NCBI RefSeq assembly: GCF_000225345.1
Contig: NC_015977.1
Coordinates: 151,501-215,500, forward strand
DNA length: 64,000 nt
From: Roseburia hominis A2-183
GTDB lineage: Bacteria; Bacillota; Clostridia; Lachnospirales; Lachnospiraceae
Reading direction: 5' to 3'
Every line of letters begins with the position of its first letter. Positions within the stretch are counted from its first letter, which is position 1. Below are positions 43,448-52,986 of this stretch, piece after piece. A model generated the notes under the pieces. That model worked only from the letters and a program-made list of their open reading frames with translations, did no database searches and was not told the DNA's origin. The position numbers and the translations under genes are program-made.

Positions 43448-44278
43448 ATGAAGAAAATTATTATTTTTGGTGCGGGTCCGACGGGAAAACGCGCTTACGC
43501 ATTTTATAGGGAGTTTTGCGATGTGGTTGCTTATGCAGATAATAATGAGGCAATACAGGAAACGGATATCGGCGGTGTACCTGTTGTTTCGGCAGAGCAG
43601 ATTGTGAATATGGCTTACGATTATATCGTAATAGCTTCTGTGCCTGGGTATGATTCCATATGTCGGCAGCTGGAAAACTACGGTGTTGCTCAGGAAAAGA
43701 TAAAGAAGTATTCATCCGATGTGAATAATAATAGAGAACTTTCCTTTTTTCAATATGCGAGAGAATTAAGGGATACATCAGGAGCCTGTGCAGAGGTGGG
43801 GGTATTTCAAGGAGATACAGCCAAAATCATCAATCAGGCATTTGCGGATAGAAAGCTTTATTTGTTTGATACATTCAGCGGATTTGATGAACGGGACGTG
43901 GAGACGGAAAAGAAAGCGGGATTTTCAGAGGCGAAAGCAGGGGATTATCAGGATACATCCGTAGAGCGTGTATTAGAAAAAATGAAATATCCAAATCAGT
44001 GTATTATAAAGAAAGGCTATTTTCCGGAAACTGCGGAAGGAATAGAGGAAACATTTGCGTTTGTAAGGCTGGATGTTGATATGTATAAACCGACGAAAGC
44101 GGGATTGGAGTGGTTTGGGAAACGCATGGAAAAAGGCGGACTTCTAATTTCCCATGATTATTATACGAAAAGTTATAGCGGTGTTGCGCAGGCAATCGAT
44201 GAGTATGTAAGCGAGCATCCCCAACTGCGTAGAATCCCGGTCGGAGACGGTTTGAGTGTAATGTTGATAGGATTTTAG
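43448..44278 (+). CDS. TylF/MycF-type O-methyltransferase with N-terminal Rossmann domain
   Basis: A 276-residue protein. Residues 1-90 are a small nucleotide-binding-like domain (KKIIIFGAGPTGKRAYAFYR, VAYADNNEAIQETDIGGVPV) of a kind also found at the N-terminus of the 49379-52984 proteins. Residues 110-276 match TylF/MycF sugar methyltransferases: GACAEVGVFQGDTAKIINQA, LYLFDTFSGFDERD, FVRLDVDMYKPTKAGLEWFG, GGLLISHDYYTKSYSGVAQA. The metal-binding Asp residues are likely those of LDVDMY and SHDYY. O-methylation of a heptose or deoxysugar in the glycan is likely. Confidence 0.82.
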   Translation: MKKIIIFGAGPTGKRAYAFYREFCDVVAYADNNEAIQETDIGGVPVVSAEQIVNMAYDYIVIASVPGYDSICRQLENYGVAQEKIKKYSSDVNNNRELSFFQYARELRDTSGACAEVGVFQGDTAKIINQAFADRKLYLFDTFSGFDERDVETEKKAGFSEAKAGDYQDTSVERVLEKMKYPNQCIIKKGYFPETAEGIEETFAFVRLDVDMYKPTKAGLEWFGKRMEKGGLLISHDYYTKSYSGVAQAIDEYVSEHPQLRRIPVGDGLSVMLIGF

Positions 44279-44287
44279 GTGGAAAAT

Positions 44288-45226
44288 ATGATATCAGTCA
44301 TCATGTTGACGTATAACAGGGAAAAGTATATAGCGCGATCCATCGAGGCAATTTTGGCGCAGACATACAGACAGTTTGAATTTGTGATTGTCGACAACGG
44401 GTCAAGCGATCAAAGCGGAACGATTGCAGATGAATATGCGTTAAGAGATTCAAGGATTAAGGTGCTTCACATTGAAAAAAGCAGCATTGGGCATGGGAGA
44501 AATATCGGAATTGCGAATGCAACAGGAGAATACATTGCATTTGTGGATGATGATGATGTTGCTGCACCGGACATGCTGGAATTTTTAGACCGGCTTGTAC
44601 AGGAAAATCATGCAGATATAGCAATATGCGGTGCAAAAAAGGATGTAAATGGAAAGATTCTGCCACATAGCATGTGGGATGAATACTGTATCTGGAGCGC
44701 GGCGGATGCTGTGACAGAACTTTTAAAGCGCAAGCGCAATAATGCAGGGCTGCCAACCAAACTGATCCGGAGAGAATTGTTTGAACAGATACCGTTCAAG
44801 GAAGACTGCAAATACGAGGATATCTGGATCTGTTACAAATATATGGCAAATGCGAATAAGGTGGCAGCGTATGGACTGCCCAAATACTGTTTCACCCGGC
44901 ATGAGAGCAATAACAGTTCTTTTACACAAAATGCAGGTTTGTGGAAGGCAGAACAAATGCGGGAATATCTGGCGGCGTTTTGTGAGAGGACAGAGTATAT
45001 CAGTGCTAAACTGCCGGAATTGACGGGGCTGGTGCAATACAGCGAGTGGTCTTATATGATCAGTATGTGCGACAAAATAAAAACCTATGATCTAAAGGAC
45101 TGCCAGGGCATATTCATAGAATTGGTCAGAGAACTGCGGCTAAAGCAGGAGGAATTCCTGGCGTTACCATATATTCAGAATTTTGAGAAGGAATGGATGA
45201 ACAAATACGTTCTGCAGGAAGGATAG
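44288..45226 (+). CDS. Family 2 glycosyltransferase
   Basis: A 312-residue GT2 enzyme: ISVIMLTYNREKYIARSIEA, FVIVDNGSSDQSGTIADEYA, GHGRNIGIANATGEYIAFVD, DDDVAAPDMLEFLDRL (the DDD metal site at about 90), NNAGLPTKLIRRELF and WICYKYMANANKVAAYGLPK. ATG at 44288 has AGGTGG upstream; a GTG three codons earlier directly follows the previous stop and is possible. It is co-transcribed with the methyltransferase before it and the radical SAM gene after it. Confidence 0.86.
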   Translation: MISVIMLTYNREKYIARSIEAILAQTYRQFEFVIVDNGSSDQSGTIADEYALRDSRIKVLHIEKSSIGHGRNIGIANATGEYIAFVDDDDVAAPDMLEFLDRLVQENHADIAICGAKKDVNGKILPHSMWDEYCIWSAADAVTELLKRKRNNAGLPTKLIRRELFEQIPFKEDCKYEDIWICYKYMANANKVAAYGLPKYCFTRHESNNSSFTQNAGLWKAEQMREYLAAFCERTEYISAKLPELTGLVQYSEWSYMISMCDKIKTYDLKDCQGIFIELVRELRLKQEEFLALPYIQNFEKEWMNKYVLQEG

Positions 45227-45233
45227 ACTGGAA

Positions 45234-46244
45234 ATGAGTTATAGTAATATTATAAAATCATATAGTCAGGATAGAAATGTACTGGGAAAAGTATTACCGC
45301 TTGATACGCCCTATACGGTATTGATCGATATAAGTGATTCCTGTAATCTTCGTTGCAAATATTGCTTTCGTTATGATACAAGCATTGGGGCGGAAGATTA
45401 TCGGAAAAATCGTCTGATGGATTGGGAAACGTTCCAAATAGTTGTTGAGCAGTTAAAAGAATTTCCAAGCCAGATTAAAAGAATTGCCTTGTCACATAAT
45501 GGAGAGCCTTTGTGTAACAGGAAACTGCCACAAATGGTCAGTTATATTAAAAATGCCGGTCTTACCGGGAGAACGGAGATACATACCAATGGATTACTTT
45601 TGGATAAACAGTATATAGAGGAATTGTGTGAAGCAGGAATTGACAGGGTAGTCATTTCCCTGCAGGGTCTGGACGGGGATGCATATTATAAAGAGTGTGG
45701 AGTTAAAATCGATTTTGAACGGTTTTATTATCATTTGAAATACTTTTACCAGAAGAAAAGAGATACACAGATACATATTAAAATTGTAGATGAAGCTGTG
45801 GGAGATGAGAGAGACAGGTTTTATGAGATGTTTTCGCCTATTGCGGATCGTGTTTTTGTGGAATCGGTGGTGCCTTTATGGACGGATTCGGATATGAAGA
45901 CTGGAGAAGTAGAAAAAAATAAATACGGAGATACGTTTAAAGTCCAGCAATGCTGTCCGTTGGTCTTTTATACAATTAATGTGCTGCCGGATGGAACGAT
46001 ATACCCGTGCAGTCATATCAGACCGCCATTTAAACTTGGAAATGTGAAGGAAACGACGATATATGAGGCATGGAATGGGGCGCAGAAAAAGGCGTTTATG
46101 AAGGATATGCTTGAATCAGGAAGATTTAAAATGGAGGCGTGTAAAAATTGTTATATTCCACAGAATACGGTAATGACTCCGGAAGATAGTATAGATGCAT
46201 ATGCAGAAGAAATATTAGAAAGAATCAATAGGACTCAAGGGTAA
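45234..46244 (+). CDS. Radical SAM/SPASM domain protein
   Basis: A 336-residue radical SAM enzyme. The [4Fe-4S] motif is C37-x3-C41-x2-C44 in DSCNLRCKYCFRYD, followed by ALSHNGEPLCN and RTEIHTNGLLLDK strands of the barrel. The C-terminus has a SPASM-type cysteine set: QQCCPLVFYTINVLPDG, TIYPCSHIRPP and ACKNCYIPQ. SPASM proteins modify peptides or carry out sugar dehydrogenation or epimerisation. Between a glycosyltransferase and another GT2 gene in a glycan island, a carbohydrate or flagellin side-chain modification is likely. No precursor peptide gene is seen nearby. Confidence 0.88.
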   Translation: MSYSNIIKSYSQDRNVLGKVLPLDTPYTVLIDISDSCNLRCKYCFRYDTSIGAEDYRKNRLMDWETFQIVVEQLKEFPSQIKRIALSHNGEPLCNRKLPQMVSYIKNAGLTGRTEIHTNGLLLDKQYIEELCEAGIDRVVISLQGLDGDAYYKECGVKIDFERFYYHLKYFYQKKRDTQIHIKIVDEAVGDERDRFYEMFSPIADRVFVESVVPLWTDSDMKTGEVEKNKYGDTFKVQQCCPLVFYTINVLPDGTIYPCSHIRPPFKLGNVKETTIYEAWNGAQKKAFMKDMLESGRFKMEACKNCYIPQNTVMTPEDSIDAYAEEILERINRTQG

Positions 46245-46283
46245 GAGGAGTCGGCTATAAAATTAGGGTTGGGAGAATGTAGA

Positions 46284-47480
46284 ATGTCAAAATGTGTTAC
46301 GGTTTATACACAGGCGTATAATGTTGAGAATTACATAGAACAATGTATTAAGAGTGTTTTATCACAGACATTTCAAGATTTTGAATGGATTTTAGTTGAG
46401 AATGGTTCGACAGATAAAACGAGAGAAATAATACGTAAATATGCAGCACTTGATGAACGAATTAAACCAGACTATTTTGATGTAAATCAGGATGGGTTTA
46501 CAAATTATTATATTGCGGAAAAAGCAGACGGACGGTATATTGTAAAAATTGATAGTGATGATTGGATTGAACCAGAGTATCTTGAAAAATTGATCGCGCC
46601 ACTTGAAGATCCTGATGTGGATATATCTATTTGTGGCGCAGTAAATTATGAGGAGGAAACAGGAAGGGAAACTCCGCATGAATATGGAGAACTGGATGGG
46701 GTTTATTCTAAAAGTGATATAGAAAAACAATTCATAGAAATGCGTTCTTATATGGGAACTTATTGGGGTAAGATGTTTCGCAGGGAAATTTTTTGCAGTA
46801 TTTTGCCTGATATGAAAGAAATAGGGGAAAAACTGAAAAAAGGAGATAATTTCGGAGGAGATGTGGCATTTGCTTTGTGTTATTTAGGCGAGTGTAAGAA
46901 ACTGGCTTTTGTGAATGAGAGAATGTATCATTATAGAATTCATAATAACAGTTATGCTACCCGGACAATAGGAACCAATAGAGTATTTAGCTGTCTGGCT
47001 TTAAGAGAAACAGAGCATCATTTTTTACATAAGGTAAATGCGTATACGGAACAAAATGTAATAATGGTTGATCTGCTATTCTGGCAGAATATAGAACAGT
47101 TATTTAAAAACATTATTAGAGCAGATTGGGATACAGACCAAAAAATAAAAACGATAAGCGAGGTTTGCGCTAATAAAGATTTACAACTTCTTCGGAAAGA
47201 GGCATATAATTCTAAGGTACGCACAATTTTAATGGGGGATATTGCATGGTGTTATATGAATGCAGGCAATAGCAAATATTTGAAAAATGTTTTAATGCTG
47301 CTGGAACCTGACATATTTGACAGCATTTCAAATGAAACTTATGAATGGATGAGGGAAAATCAAATATTGATGTCCTATATTATTATGGGAGAATTTGATA
47401 ACGCAAAAAGATATATGGAAGAAATTACAACAGGAAATAATGTGGATTACATTCGGGAGCTTCAACAGAGAATGCATTAG
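46284..47480 (+). CDS. Family 2 glycosyltransferase with helical C-terminus
   Basis: A 398-residue GT2 enzyme with SKCVTVYTQAYNVENYIEQC, FEWILVENGSTDKTREIIRK, YIVKIDSDDWIEPEYLEKLI (DSDD near 90), GTYWGKMFRREIF and GDNFGGDVAFALCYLGECKK. The last 160 residues are helical, possibly TPR-like. It is AT-rich compared with the 5-35 kb genes. The start at 46284 has a GGGAGA stretch 9 bases upstream. It is probably co-transcribed with the following bifunctional glycosyltransferase. Confidence 0.84.
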   Translation: MSKCVTVYTQAYNVENYIEQCIKSVLSQTFQDFEWILVENGSTDKTREIIRKYAALDERIKPDYFDVNQDGFTNYYIAEKADGRYIVKIDSDDWIEPEYLEKLIAPLEDPDVDISICGAVNYEEETGRETPHEYGELDGVYSKSDIEKQFIEMRSYMGTYWGKMFRREIFCSILPDMKEIGEKLKKGDNFGGDVAFALCYLGECKKLAFVNERMYHYRIHNNSYATRTIGTNRVFSCLALRETEHHFLHKVNAYTEQNVIMVDLLFWQNIEQLFKNIIRADWDTDQKIKTISEVCANKDLQLLRKEAYNSKVRTILMGDIAWCYMNAGNSKYLKNVLMLLEPDIFDSISNETYEWMRENQILMSYIIMGEFDNAKRYMEEITTGNNVDYIRELQQRMH

Positions 47481-47503
47481 AAATGTGGGAGAGAGAACGT
47501 AGC

Positions 47504-49333
47504 ATGAGAGAAGAGTTGATAAGTGTTATCATACCAACTTACAATAGAAGAGATAAAGTAACATATGCTGTAAAAAGTGTTTTAGATCAGACCTATTCAA
47601 ATATAGAAGTAATTATTATAGATGATGCGTCAACAGATAATACGGAGGCAGAGATAAAAAAAATAAAAGACGATCGGATCCGGTACATATATCTGGAAAA
47701 AAATCATGGAGCTGCAGGCGCAAGAAATGTTGGTATAAAAGAAGCCAATGGAACCTATATTGCATTTCAAGACAGCGACGATATATGGGAAAAAGAAAAA
47801 TTACAAATGCAGATTGATAAAATGGCTGGAACTGACAACGTTGGACTTGTATATTGTGCTATGGTTCAGTTTGATGCAAAGGGAAGGCTGCTTTCGCTAA
47901 TTCCAGAAAAAAAATTGCCAGAAAAATACACTTCCGGTAAGATTTTTGATTTTATGCTAACGTATGCATTGATTAGTACACAGACAATGCTTGTAAGAAG
48001 CGACATAATAAACAAAATGAACGGCTTTAATGAAAATTTGCGAGCATTGGAAGATTATGAATTTGCCTTAAGATATGCAAAGGACAATGAAGTTGGTTTT
48101 GTTGAAATGCCGCTTGTAAGACAGATTCTAACAAAGGACAGCGTAAATCAAAATGGAAAGAATAAGATTTTAGCGGAAATTTATATATTGGAAGAGTTTT
48201 GGGAGGATTATAAGCGCTTGAATAAGGTAATTCCCCAGTTTGAAATAATGAGAGCAGAAGCGGAACGCTATGGGTGCTTGGAAATATTACAAGAGTATGT
48301 ATTAGACCATAGAAATTTCTACGAATGTGAGGCGGAGTGGAAACAAATATATCAAATTTGTTTTAGTGAGCAAAAGTTGCTGTATTCTCATAACCGAAAA
48401 TATGAGGGAGTACAACTAATAATACAATTATGTGAAAATTTAAAGAAGGATATAGAGGAACAGCAGGCAGAAGAAATTATAGAGGGAATAAAAACTTTTT
48501 CAAAGCAAATTGGATTAGATATATGTGATGAACAGGAGTTATGTGAGTACAATCATCAATATCAAAAATTGGCAGATAAAATAGAAAATAAATTAAGAGG
48601 ACAGATTTATGTTTGCTCGGTATGTAAAAATAGAGTAATATTTGATCCAATATCTGATTATTACAGGGAAAATAGAATGAAATATGGCTTCCCTTATTGG
48701 AATCGCGAGTTTCAACTGGAAAACCGAGAGCGCTATTTCTGTCCTGTATGCGGTTCGACAGATAGGGCAAGACTGATTATTGAATTTTTGTCGTATATTA
48801 AAAGCGAAAACAATCAAAAAATAAAGGTATTGCAGATTGCGCCGGATTCTGTCATAGAAAGATACTTGCGGGCAAGAGAGGATGTGATCTATGAGTCAAC
48901 AGATTTATATATGGATAATGTGACTTTTAAAGCAGATATACAAAAGATGGACATGGTAGATAGTAACTATTATGATCTGGTTATCTGTGCCCATGTACTT
49001 GAGCATGTTAAAGATGACATATCTGCAATGAAAGAATTATATCGTATTTTAAAGGCAGAAGGATTATGCATCGTTCTTGTGCCGCTTATTGTTGGCTTAG
49101 AAAATACAGATGAACAATGGGGATGTTCAGAAGAAGAAAACTGGCACAGATTCGGGCAGGGAGATCATTGCAGGTTATACGCACGAGATGATTTTATGAA
49201 AAGATTAGAAGCGGTTGGATTTCAAGTGAATGAATTAGGGGGAAAATGGTTTGGAGCCGATCTGTATAAAAAGTGCGGTTTTGATAGAAACTCGATTCTT
49301 TATGTTTTGTCAAAGCAGGAAATGTTAAATTAG
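47504..49333 (+). CDS. GT2 glycosyltransferase fused to zinc-ribbon and methyltransferase domain
   Basis: A 609-residue protein. Residues 1-230 are GT2: LISVIIPTYNRRDKVTYAVK, VIIIDDASTDNTEAEIKK, GAAGARNVGIKEANGTYIAF, QDSDDIWEKEKLQMQ. A helical linker follows. Around residue 370-430 two CxxC pairs (CSVCKN and CPVCGSTDRAR) form a zinc-ribbon-like segment. Residues 430-609 are a methyltransferase-like domain: IKVLQIAPDSVIERYLR, DLVICAHVLEHVKDDISAMK, LYRILKAEGLCIVLVPL and HCRLYARDDFMKRLEAVGFQ. Its motif I (LQIAPD) lacks the usual GxGxG. AT-rich. The ribosome site is weak. Confidence 0.82.
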   Translation: MREELISVIIPTYNRRDKVTYAVKSVLDQTYSNIEVIIIDDASTDNTEAEIKKIKDDRIRYIYLEKNHGAAGARNVGIKEANGTYIAFQDSDDIWEKEKLQMQIDKMAGTDNVGLVYCAMVQFDAKGRLLSLIPEKKLPEKYTSGKIFDFMLTYALISTQTMLVRSDIINKMNGFNENLRALEDYEFALRYAKDNEVGFVEMPLVRQILTKDSVNQNGKNKILAEIYILEEFWEDYKRLNKVIPQFEIMRAEAERYGCLEILQEYVLDHRNFYECEAEWKQIYQICFSEQKLLYSHNRKYEGVQLIIQLCENLKKDIEEQQAEEIIEGIKTFSKQIGLDICDEQELCEYNHQYQKLADKIENKLRGQIYVCSVCKNRVIFDPISDYYRENRMKYGFPYWNREFQLENRERYFCPVCGSTDRARLIIEFLSYIKSENNQKIKVLQIAPDSVIERYLRAREDVIYESTDLYMDNVTFKADIQKMDMVDSNYYDLVICAHVLEHVKDDISAMKELYRILKAEGLCIVLVPLIVGLENTDEQWGCSEEENWHRFGQGDHCRLYARDDFMKRLEAVGFQVNELGGKWFGADLYKKCGFDRNSILYVLSKQEMLN

Positions 49334-49378
49334 AGATAACCTATAAGCAACAGTATCATAGAAAGAGCAGGTTATGTC

Positions 49379-50596
49379 ATGGGAAAAGAAGACATTGTAA
49401 TAGAATGTATAGCAGAAGAAAGCTTTAATAATTTCTGCGAGATTGTAGATGCAACAAGCATACTGAGACAGGATAAGCAAATTGTAATATTTGGCGCGGG
49501 AATTATGGGAATGCAATTTGCGTATACGTTGCAACAGTTGGGAATAAATAATTTTATTTTTTGTGACAACGATTCGCAAAAATGGGGTGTCCGACTAGTC
49601 GGTACAACGATAAATAACCCTATGCTGTTACAAAATGGAGATAACTATTTTGTTTATCTTGCAATGGAAAACTATGAAGAATGTGCGACCCAGCTTGAAG
49701 AAATGGGATTTGAGATGGGGATAGACTGGGTTAATCTGACAAACTGCTCAGAAAGGAAATTGCTGGATTCATTTGAAAAAAATGATGATGCGCATGTCTT
49801 GATTTTAGGAGATTGCACAGTGTCTACAGTCTCTGTGCAAGAGAAATATAAGGTATCGATAGGCGAAATATTGAGAAAAACCGGGGATACAAAAGTACTT
49901 GCATTAAATGGCTTATATATGAGAAGCTATTATAACATTCTGAGACTATGCAAAAACAGAATGAAATATTTACAAGAGGTTTATGTGCTGCTGAATGTTG
50001 ACATAATGGGAAATCGATATTTTTTGTATCCCAAAAACCAGCATGGCAGAGTAATGAAAGAGTTGTATAAAAAAAGTAAAAAAACGGATGATAAAGAGAT
50101 GCAGGACTTTCTTCAAGTTATTGAAGAAAGAGAAAAAGGGACAAGTATCTTAGATTTGTCATCTCCGAATCGTTATAAACATTTATCGGAAAAGGAAGTT
50201 GAGAATCAGAGACGAGTCCATATGAAGCTCAATTTTTTGTATCATATATCGGAAAATACAGAGAGTATGGAATATCTGCATCATATCTTAGATTTCTGTA
50301 GAAATGTAGGTATAAAGATAACATTTGTGATTATGCCGATAAATTATGAGCGGGGAGAAGAGTATTTTGGTGATGAATTTCGGACTCGTTACGGGGAAAT
50401 TATAACGGTGTTACAGAGGCATATCATAAATGGCAAAGGAAGTATATTAGATTTAAGTTATTTGCTGCCTCAGGGGGACTTTATCTGTCTTAGATCCACG
50501 AATGAGGGAATTCTGGAACATGGAAGAAAGCTAATCGCAGAAAAAATTGTGGAACGGATGAAAAAAGGATGTCAAAGCGAATGGAGTGGCCATTAA
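49379..50596 (+). CDS. Rossmann + degenerate SGNH-like protein, paralogue 1
   Basis: A 405-residue protein with no membrane segment. Residues 30-120 are a small Rossmann-like domain: IVIFGAGIMGMQFAYTLQQL, NFIFCDNDSQKWGVRLVG. Residues 138-405 have an SGNH/DltD-like layout: block I HVLILGDCTVSTVSV (G144-D-C146), VLALNGLYMRSYYNILRL, VYVLLNVDIMGN, ITFVIMPINYE and a terminal GILEHGRKLIAEKI helix. Cys stands where the catalytic Ser usually is, and the usual Asp-x-x-His before the last helix is absent. It is the first of three tandem paralogues of nearly the same length followed by a carrier protein and an adenylating enzyme. A role in acyl or aminoacyl transfer to the glycan is inference. Confidence 0.65.
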   Translation: MGKEDIVIECIAEESFNNFCEIVDATSILRQDKQIVIFGAGIMGMQFAYTLQQLGINNFIFCDNDSQKWGVRLVGTTINNPMLLQNGDNYFVYLAMENYEECATQLEEMGFEMGIDWVNLTNCSERKLLDSFEKNDDAHVLILGDCTVSTVSVQEKYKVSIGEILRKTGDTKVLALNGLYMRSYYNILRLCKNRMKYLQEVYVLLNVDIMGNRYFLYPKNQHGRVMKELYKKSKKTDDKEMQDFLQVIEEREKGTSILDLSSPNRYKHLSEKEVENQRRVHMKLNFLYHISENTESMEYLHHILDFCRNVGIKITFVIMPINYERGEEYFGDEFRTRYGEIITVLQRHIINGKGSILDLSYLLPQGDFICLRSTNEGILEHGRKLIAEKIVERMKKGCQSEWSGH

Positions 50597-51786
50597 AAAC
50601 TGCACAAAAAGAGATATTGAAGGCATTTGATCAATTTGTAATAGAAAATAAATCGTTTTTAGAAAATAAAAAGCTGCTAGTATGGGGCGCGAGTGTTCGC
50701 GGCACTTTGCTGGGTATGATACTTGAAAAAAAGGGGTTAATAGATTTCCTGTATATCGACAATGATGAACGAAAATGGGGAAATCATATTAATGGGCATT
50801 CCATCTTAAATCCGAACGAGGTAAGGAATCAATTACAAAATACTTTTATTCTTATACCGGTAGAATATCCCGAAGAAATTTGTAAGCAATTATATAGTTG
50901 GGGATTAAAAGAGGATTCATTTGCAGTTATAAAATCCAATATTGAAAAAAGCTATACAGAAGAATTTTTTCGGCAATATGGTTATGACCGATTGGTTATA
51001 GGTGAAACTTTTTTAAATGAAACAATCATTGATGAAGAAAATCCGGAAAGTATAAAGGACTGCCTGTGGAGAACATATAAAAAAGAAAATATGAAAGTTT
51101 TGGCAATGAATTGCATGGGAATGCAGGGCTTTTATCATATGATACGGTTGCAGATTATGCTTGGATATGTGCCCCAAAAGGTATGGATTTTCGTCAATTT
51201 TGAAACATTAACGGAATTTCATCATATGTTGTCGAGAACACAACATCCGGATTTGTTGAAGATGATCGCTGAAACAGGACAAATCCGGGATGAGTATTTT
51301 CAACAGTACATACAGCAGGCAGAGGAAAGAGCAAGAAATTATAAAATTGAAATGCAGTATTCTCCACAAAGAACATTTGACGGTAAAAACGTTGACAATG
51401 AGACGATTCAAAAAGAGTATATGAAGATTCAGATTCTTCGACCATTATCTTTGGAGACAGAGGAAATGTTATATTTCAAAAGAATATTGCAAGTGCTTAG
51501 AAAATATGACATTGCAGGATATGTTATCAATACACCTATCAACTATCAACTGGCAAAGAAATTATATCATGAAGAATTTGTGGAAATTTATGAAAAAAAC
51601 AGAAGGGTGCTTAAGAAGCTTGCAGATGACTATAAATGCCAATTTTGGGATATGGGTGATTTGCTGGAGGAGGGAGATTTTGTTTCGATGGTAACGATTA
51701 ACGATGCGGTTTGTCAGAGCGGAAGAGATAAAATCCTTGCTTATATTGACAGAAATGAGGAGATGGAAGATGGAGCAGAAAATTAA
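50569..51786 (+). CDS. Rossmann + degenerate SGNH-like protein, paralogue 2
   Basis: A 405-residue paralogue of its neighbours. N-terminal domain: KKLLVWGASVRGTLLGMILE, FLYIDNDERKWGNHINGHSI. SGNH-like part: block I is RLVIGETFLNETI (G145-E-T147, so no nucleophile of the usual kind), VLAMNCMGMQGFYHMIRL, QKVWIFVNFETLTEFHHML, GYVINTPINYQLAKKLYHEE, and INDAVCQSGRDKILAYI at the end, again without the catalytic His. The ATG overlaps the previous gene by 28 bases; an ATG at 50581 is an alternative. The most degenerate of the three; it may be a structural partner. Confidence 0.64.
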   Translation: MSKRMEWPLKTAQKEILKAFDQFVIENKSFLENKKLLVWGASVRGTLLGMILEKKGLIDFLYIDNDERKWGNHINGHSILNPNEVRNQLQNTFILIPVEYPEEICKQLYSWGLKEDSFAVIKSNIEKSYTEEFFRQYGYDRLVIGETFLNETIIDEENPESIKDCLWRTYKKENMKVLAMNCMGMQGFYHMIRLQIMLGYVPQKVWIFVNFETLTEFHHMLSRTQHPDLLKMIAETGQIRDEYFQQYIQQAEERARNYKIEMQYSPQRTFDGKNVDNETIQKEYMKIQILRPLSLETEEMLYFKRILQVLRKYDIAGYVINTPINYQLAKKLYHEEFVEIYEKNRRVLKKLADDYKCQFWDMGDLLEEGDFVSMVTINDAVCQSGRDKILAYIDRNEEMEDGAEN

Positions 51787-52984
51787 TTTTGCGTGGCCGG
51801 TAACTTCGAGCAGCAAGGAAGAATATGTAGCTTTTTGTGAATGGATGACAGCACATAAAACAATGTTGGAAAGTAATGAGATTGCTATTTGGGGAGCAGG
51901 AATTCGAGGAACTGAATTTTCGTTGTTTTTTAAACGAACAAACTATACAAAAATTTTTTTTGTAGATAGTAACAAGGAGAAATGGGGAGGATACATCAAT
52001 GAATTTCCGATTGTTTCTCCGGATACAATGAGAGAGAAAATCCAGACAGGAAAGGTAAAAATATTAATATCCGCAGAAAATAGTAAAGAAATAGAAGAAT
52101 TTCTTGAAGAAGATGGTTATAAAAAGGAAGAAGATTTTTTTACAGTTAGATCAAATTTATATGAAAAATATGTAGAAGAATTTATTCGTCCTTATACAAG
52201 AGATGTGTTGATTATGGGAGATTGTGAATTTTCGAAAATCTCTTTGGAAGATACGGATATGCGGAACCTGGCAGAAATGTTAAAAGACGAACTGGGAGAG
52301 CGCCGGGCAAAAGTTTTGGCTATGCATGGAATGGGATTACGATCGCATTATAATTTGCTGCATACGCAGATTGCCATGGGGATGATTCCTAAGATATTAG
52401 TGATTATGATAAATCTGGATACGCTAACAGGTAAACAGCATTTATTGCCAAGATCACAGCATGAAGAATTGTTAAGAATGGTATACGAAAAGGCTCATGT
52501 AGACAGCAAAGAGTATGAAGAATATCTCGAAATTGTGCATGAACGCAAAAAGAATCTTCAGGCAGAATTTTTTACTACTAATAAATTTGGAAAAAGAGAT
52601 GTTCCTTCCGATGCGAAATCCAAAGTATACTTTAGGGTTAATTACCTTTATGAATTGGATGTGGAAACAGAGGGGATACAGTATTTGAAAAAAATAATTC
52701 AACTGGCAAGGGAAAATAATATAAAAGTAATTCCATTTGTACCGCCGGTGAATTACGAACTTGGGGAAAGAATTTTCGGAGCGGATTTTAATAAACGTTA
52801 TGCTAAGAATGTAAATAAAATTGATAGTATAGTAAGAGAAAATGATCTGGAGCTTTTGGAAATGAGCTATAGTTTAAAACAGAATGAATTCGCTCAGCCA
52901 GACACGCCTGATGAAACAGCTAATGATGCAGGGAGAAAGAAAGTTGCGGAAATATTGTGCCGAAAAATTGAGGAGGTAATGTAA
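51770..52984 (+). CDS. Rossmann + degenerate SGNH-like protein, paralogue 3
   Basis: A 404-residue paralogue. N-terminal domain: EIAIWGAGIRGTEFSLFFKR, KIFFVDSNKEKWGGYINEFP. SGNH-like part: DVLIMGDCEFSKISLED (G150-D-C152), VLAMHGMGLRSHYNLLHTQI, PKILVIMINLDTLTGKQHLL, IKVIPFVPPVNYELGERIFG and DETANDAGRKKVAEIL, where Ala replaces the expected His. The start at 51770 overlaps the previous gene by 17 bases and has GAGGAG 7 bases upstream. It is followed after 2 bases by the carrier-protein gene, so the cassette is tightly coupled. Confidence 0.65.
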   Translation: MEQKINFAWPVTSSSKEEYVAFCEWMTAHKTMLESNEIAIWGAGIRGTEFSLFFKRTNYTKIFFVDSNKEKWGGYINEFPIVSPDTMREKIQTGKVKILISAENSKEIEEFLEEDGYKKEEDFFTVRSNLYEKYVEEFIRPYTRDVLIMGDCEFSKISLEDTDMRNLAEMLKDELGERRAKVLAMHGMGLRSHYNLLHTQIAMGMIPKILVIMINLDTLTGKQHLLPRSQHEELLRMVYEKAHVDSKEYEEYLEIVHERKKNLQAEFFTTNKFGKRDVPSDAKSKVYFRVNYLYELDVETEGIQYLKKIIQLARENNIKVIPFVPPVNYELGERIFGADFNKRYAKNVNKIDSIVRENDLELLEMSYSLKQNEFAQPDTPDETANDAGRKKVAEILCRKIEEVM

Positions 52985-52986
52985 CG

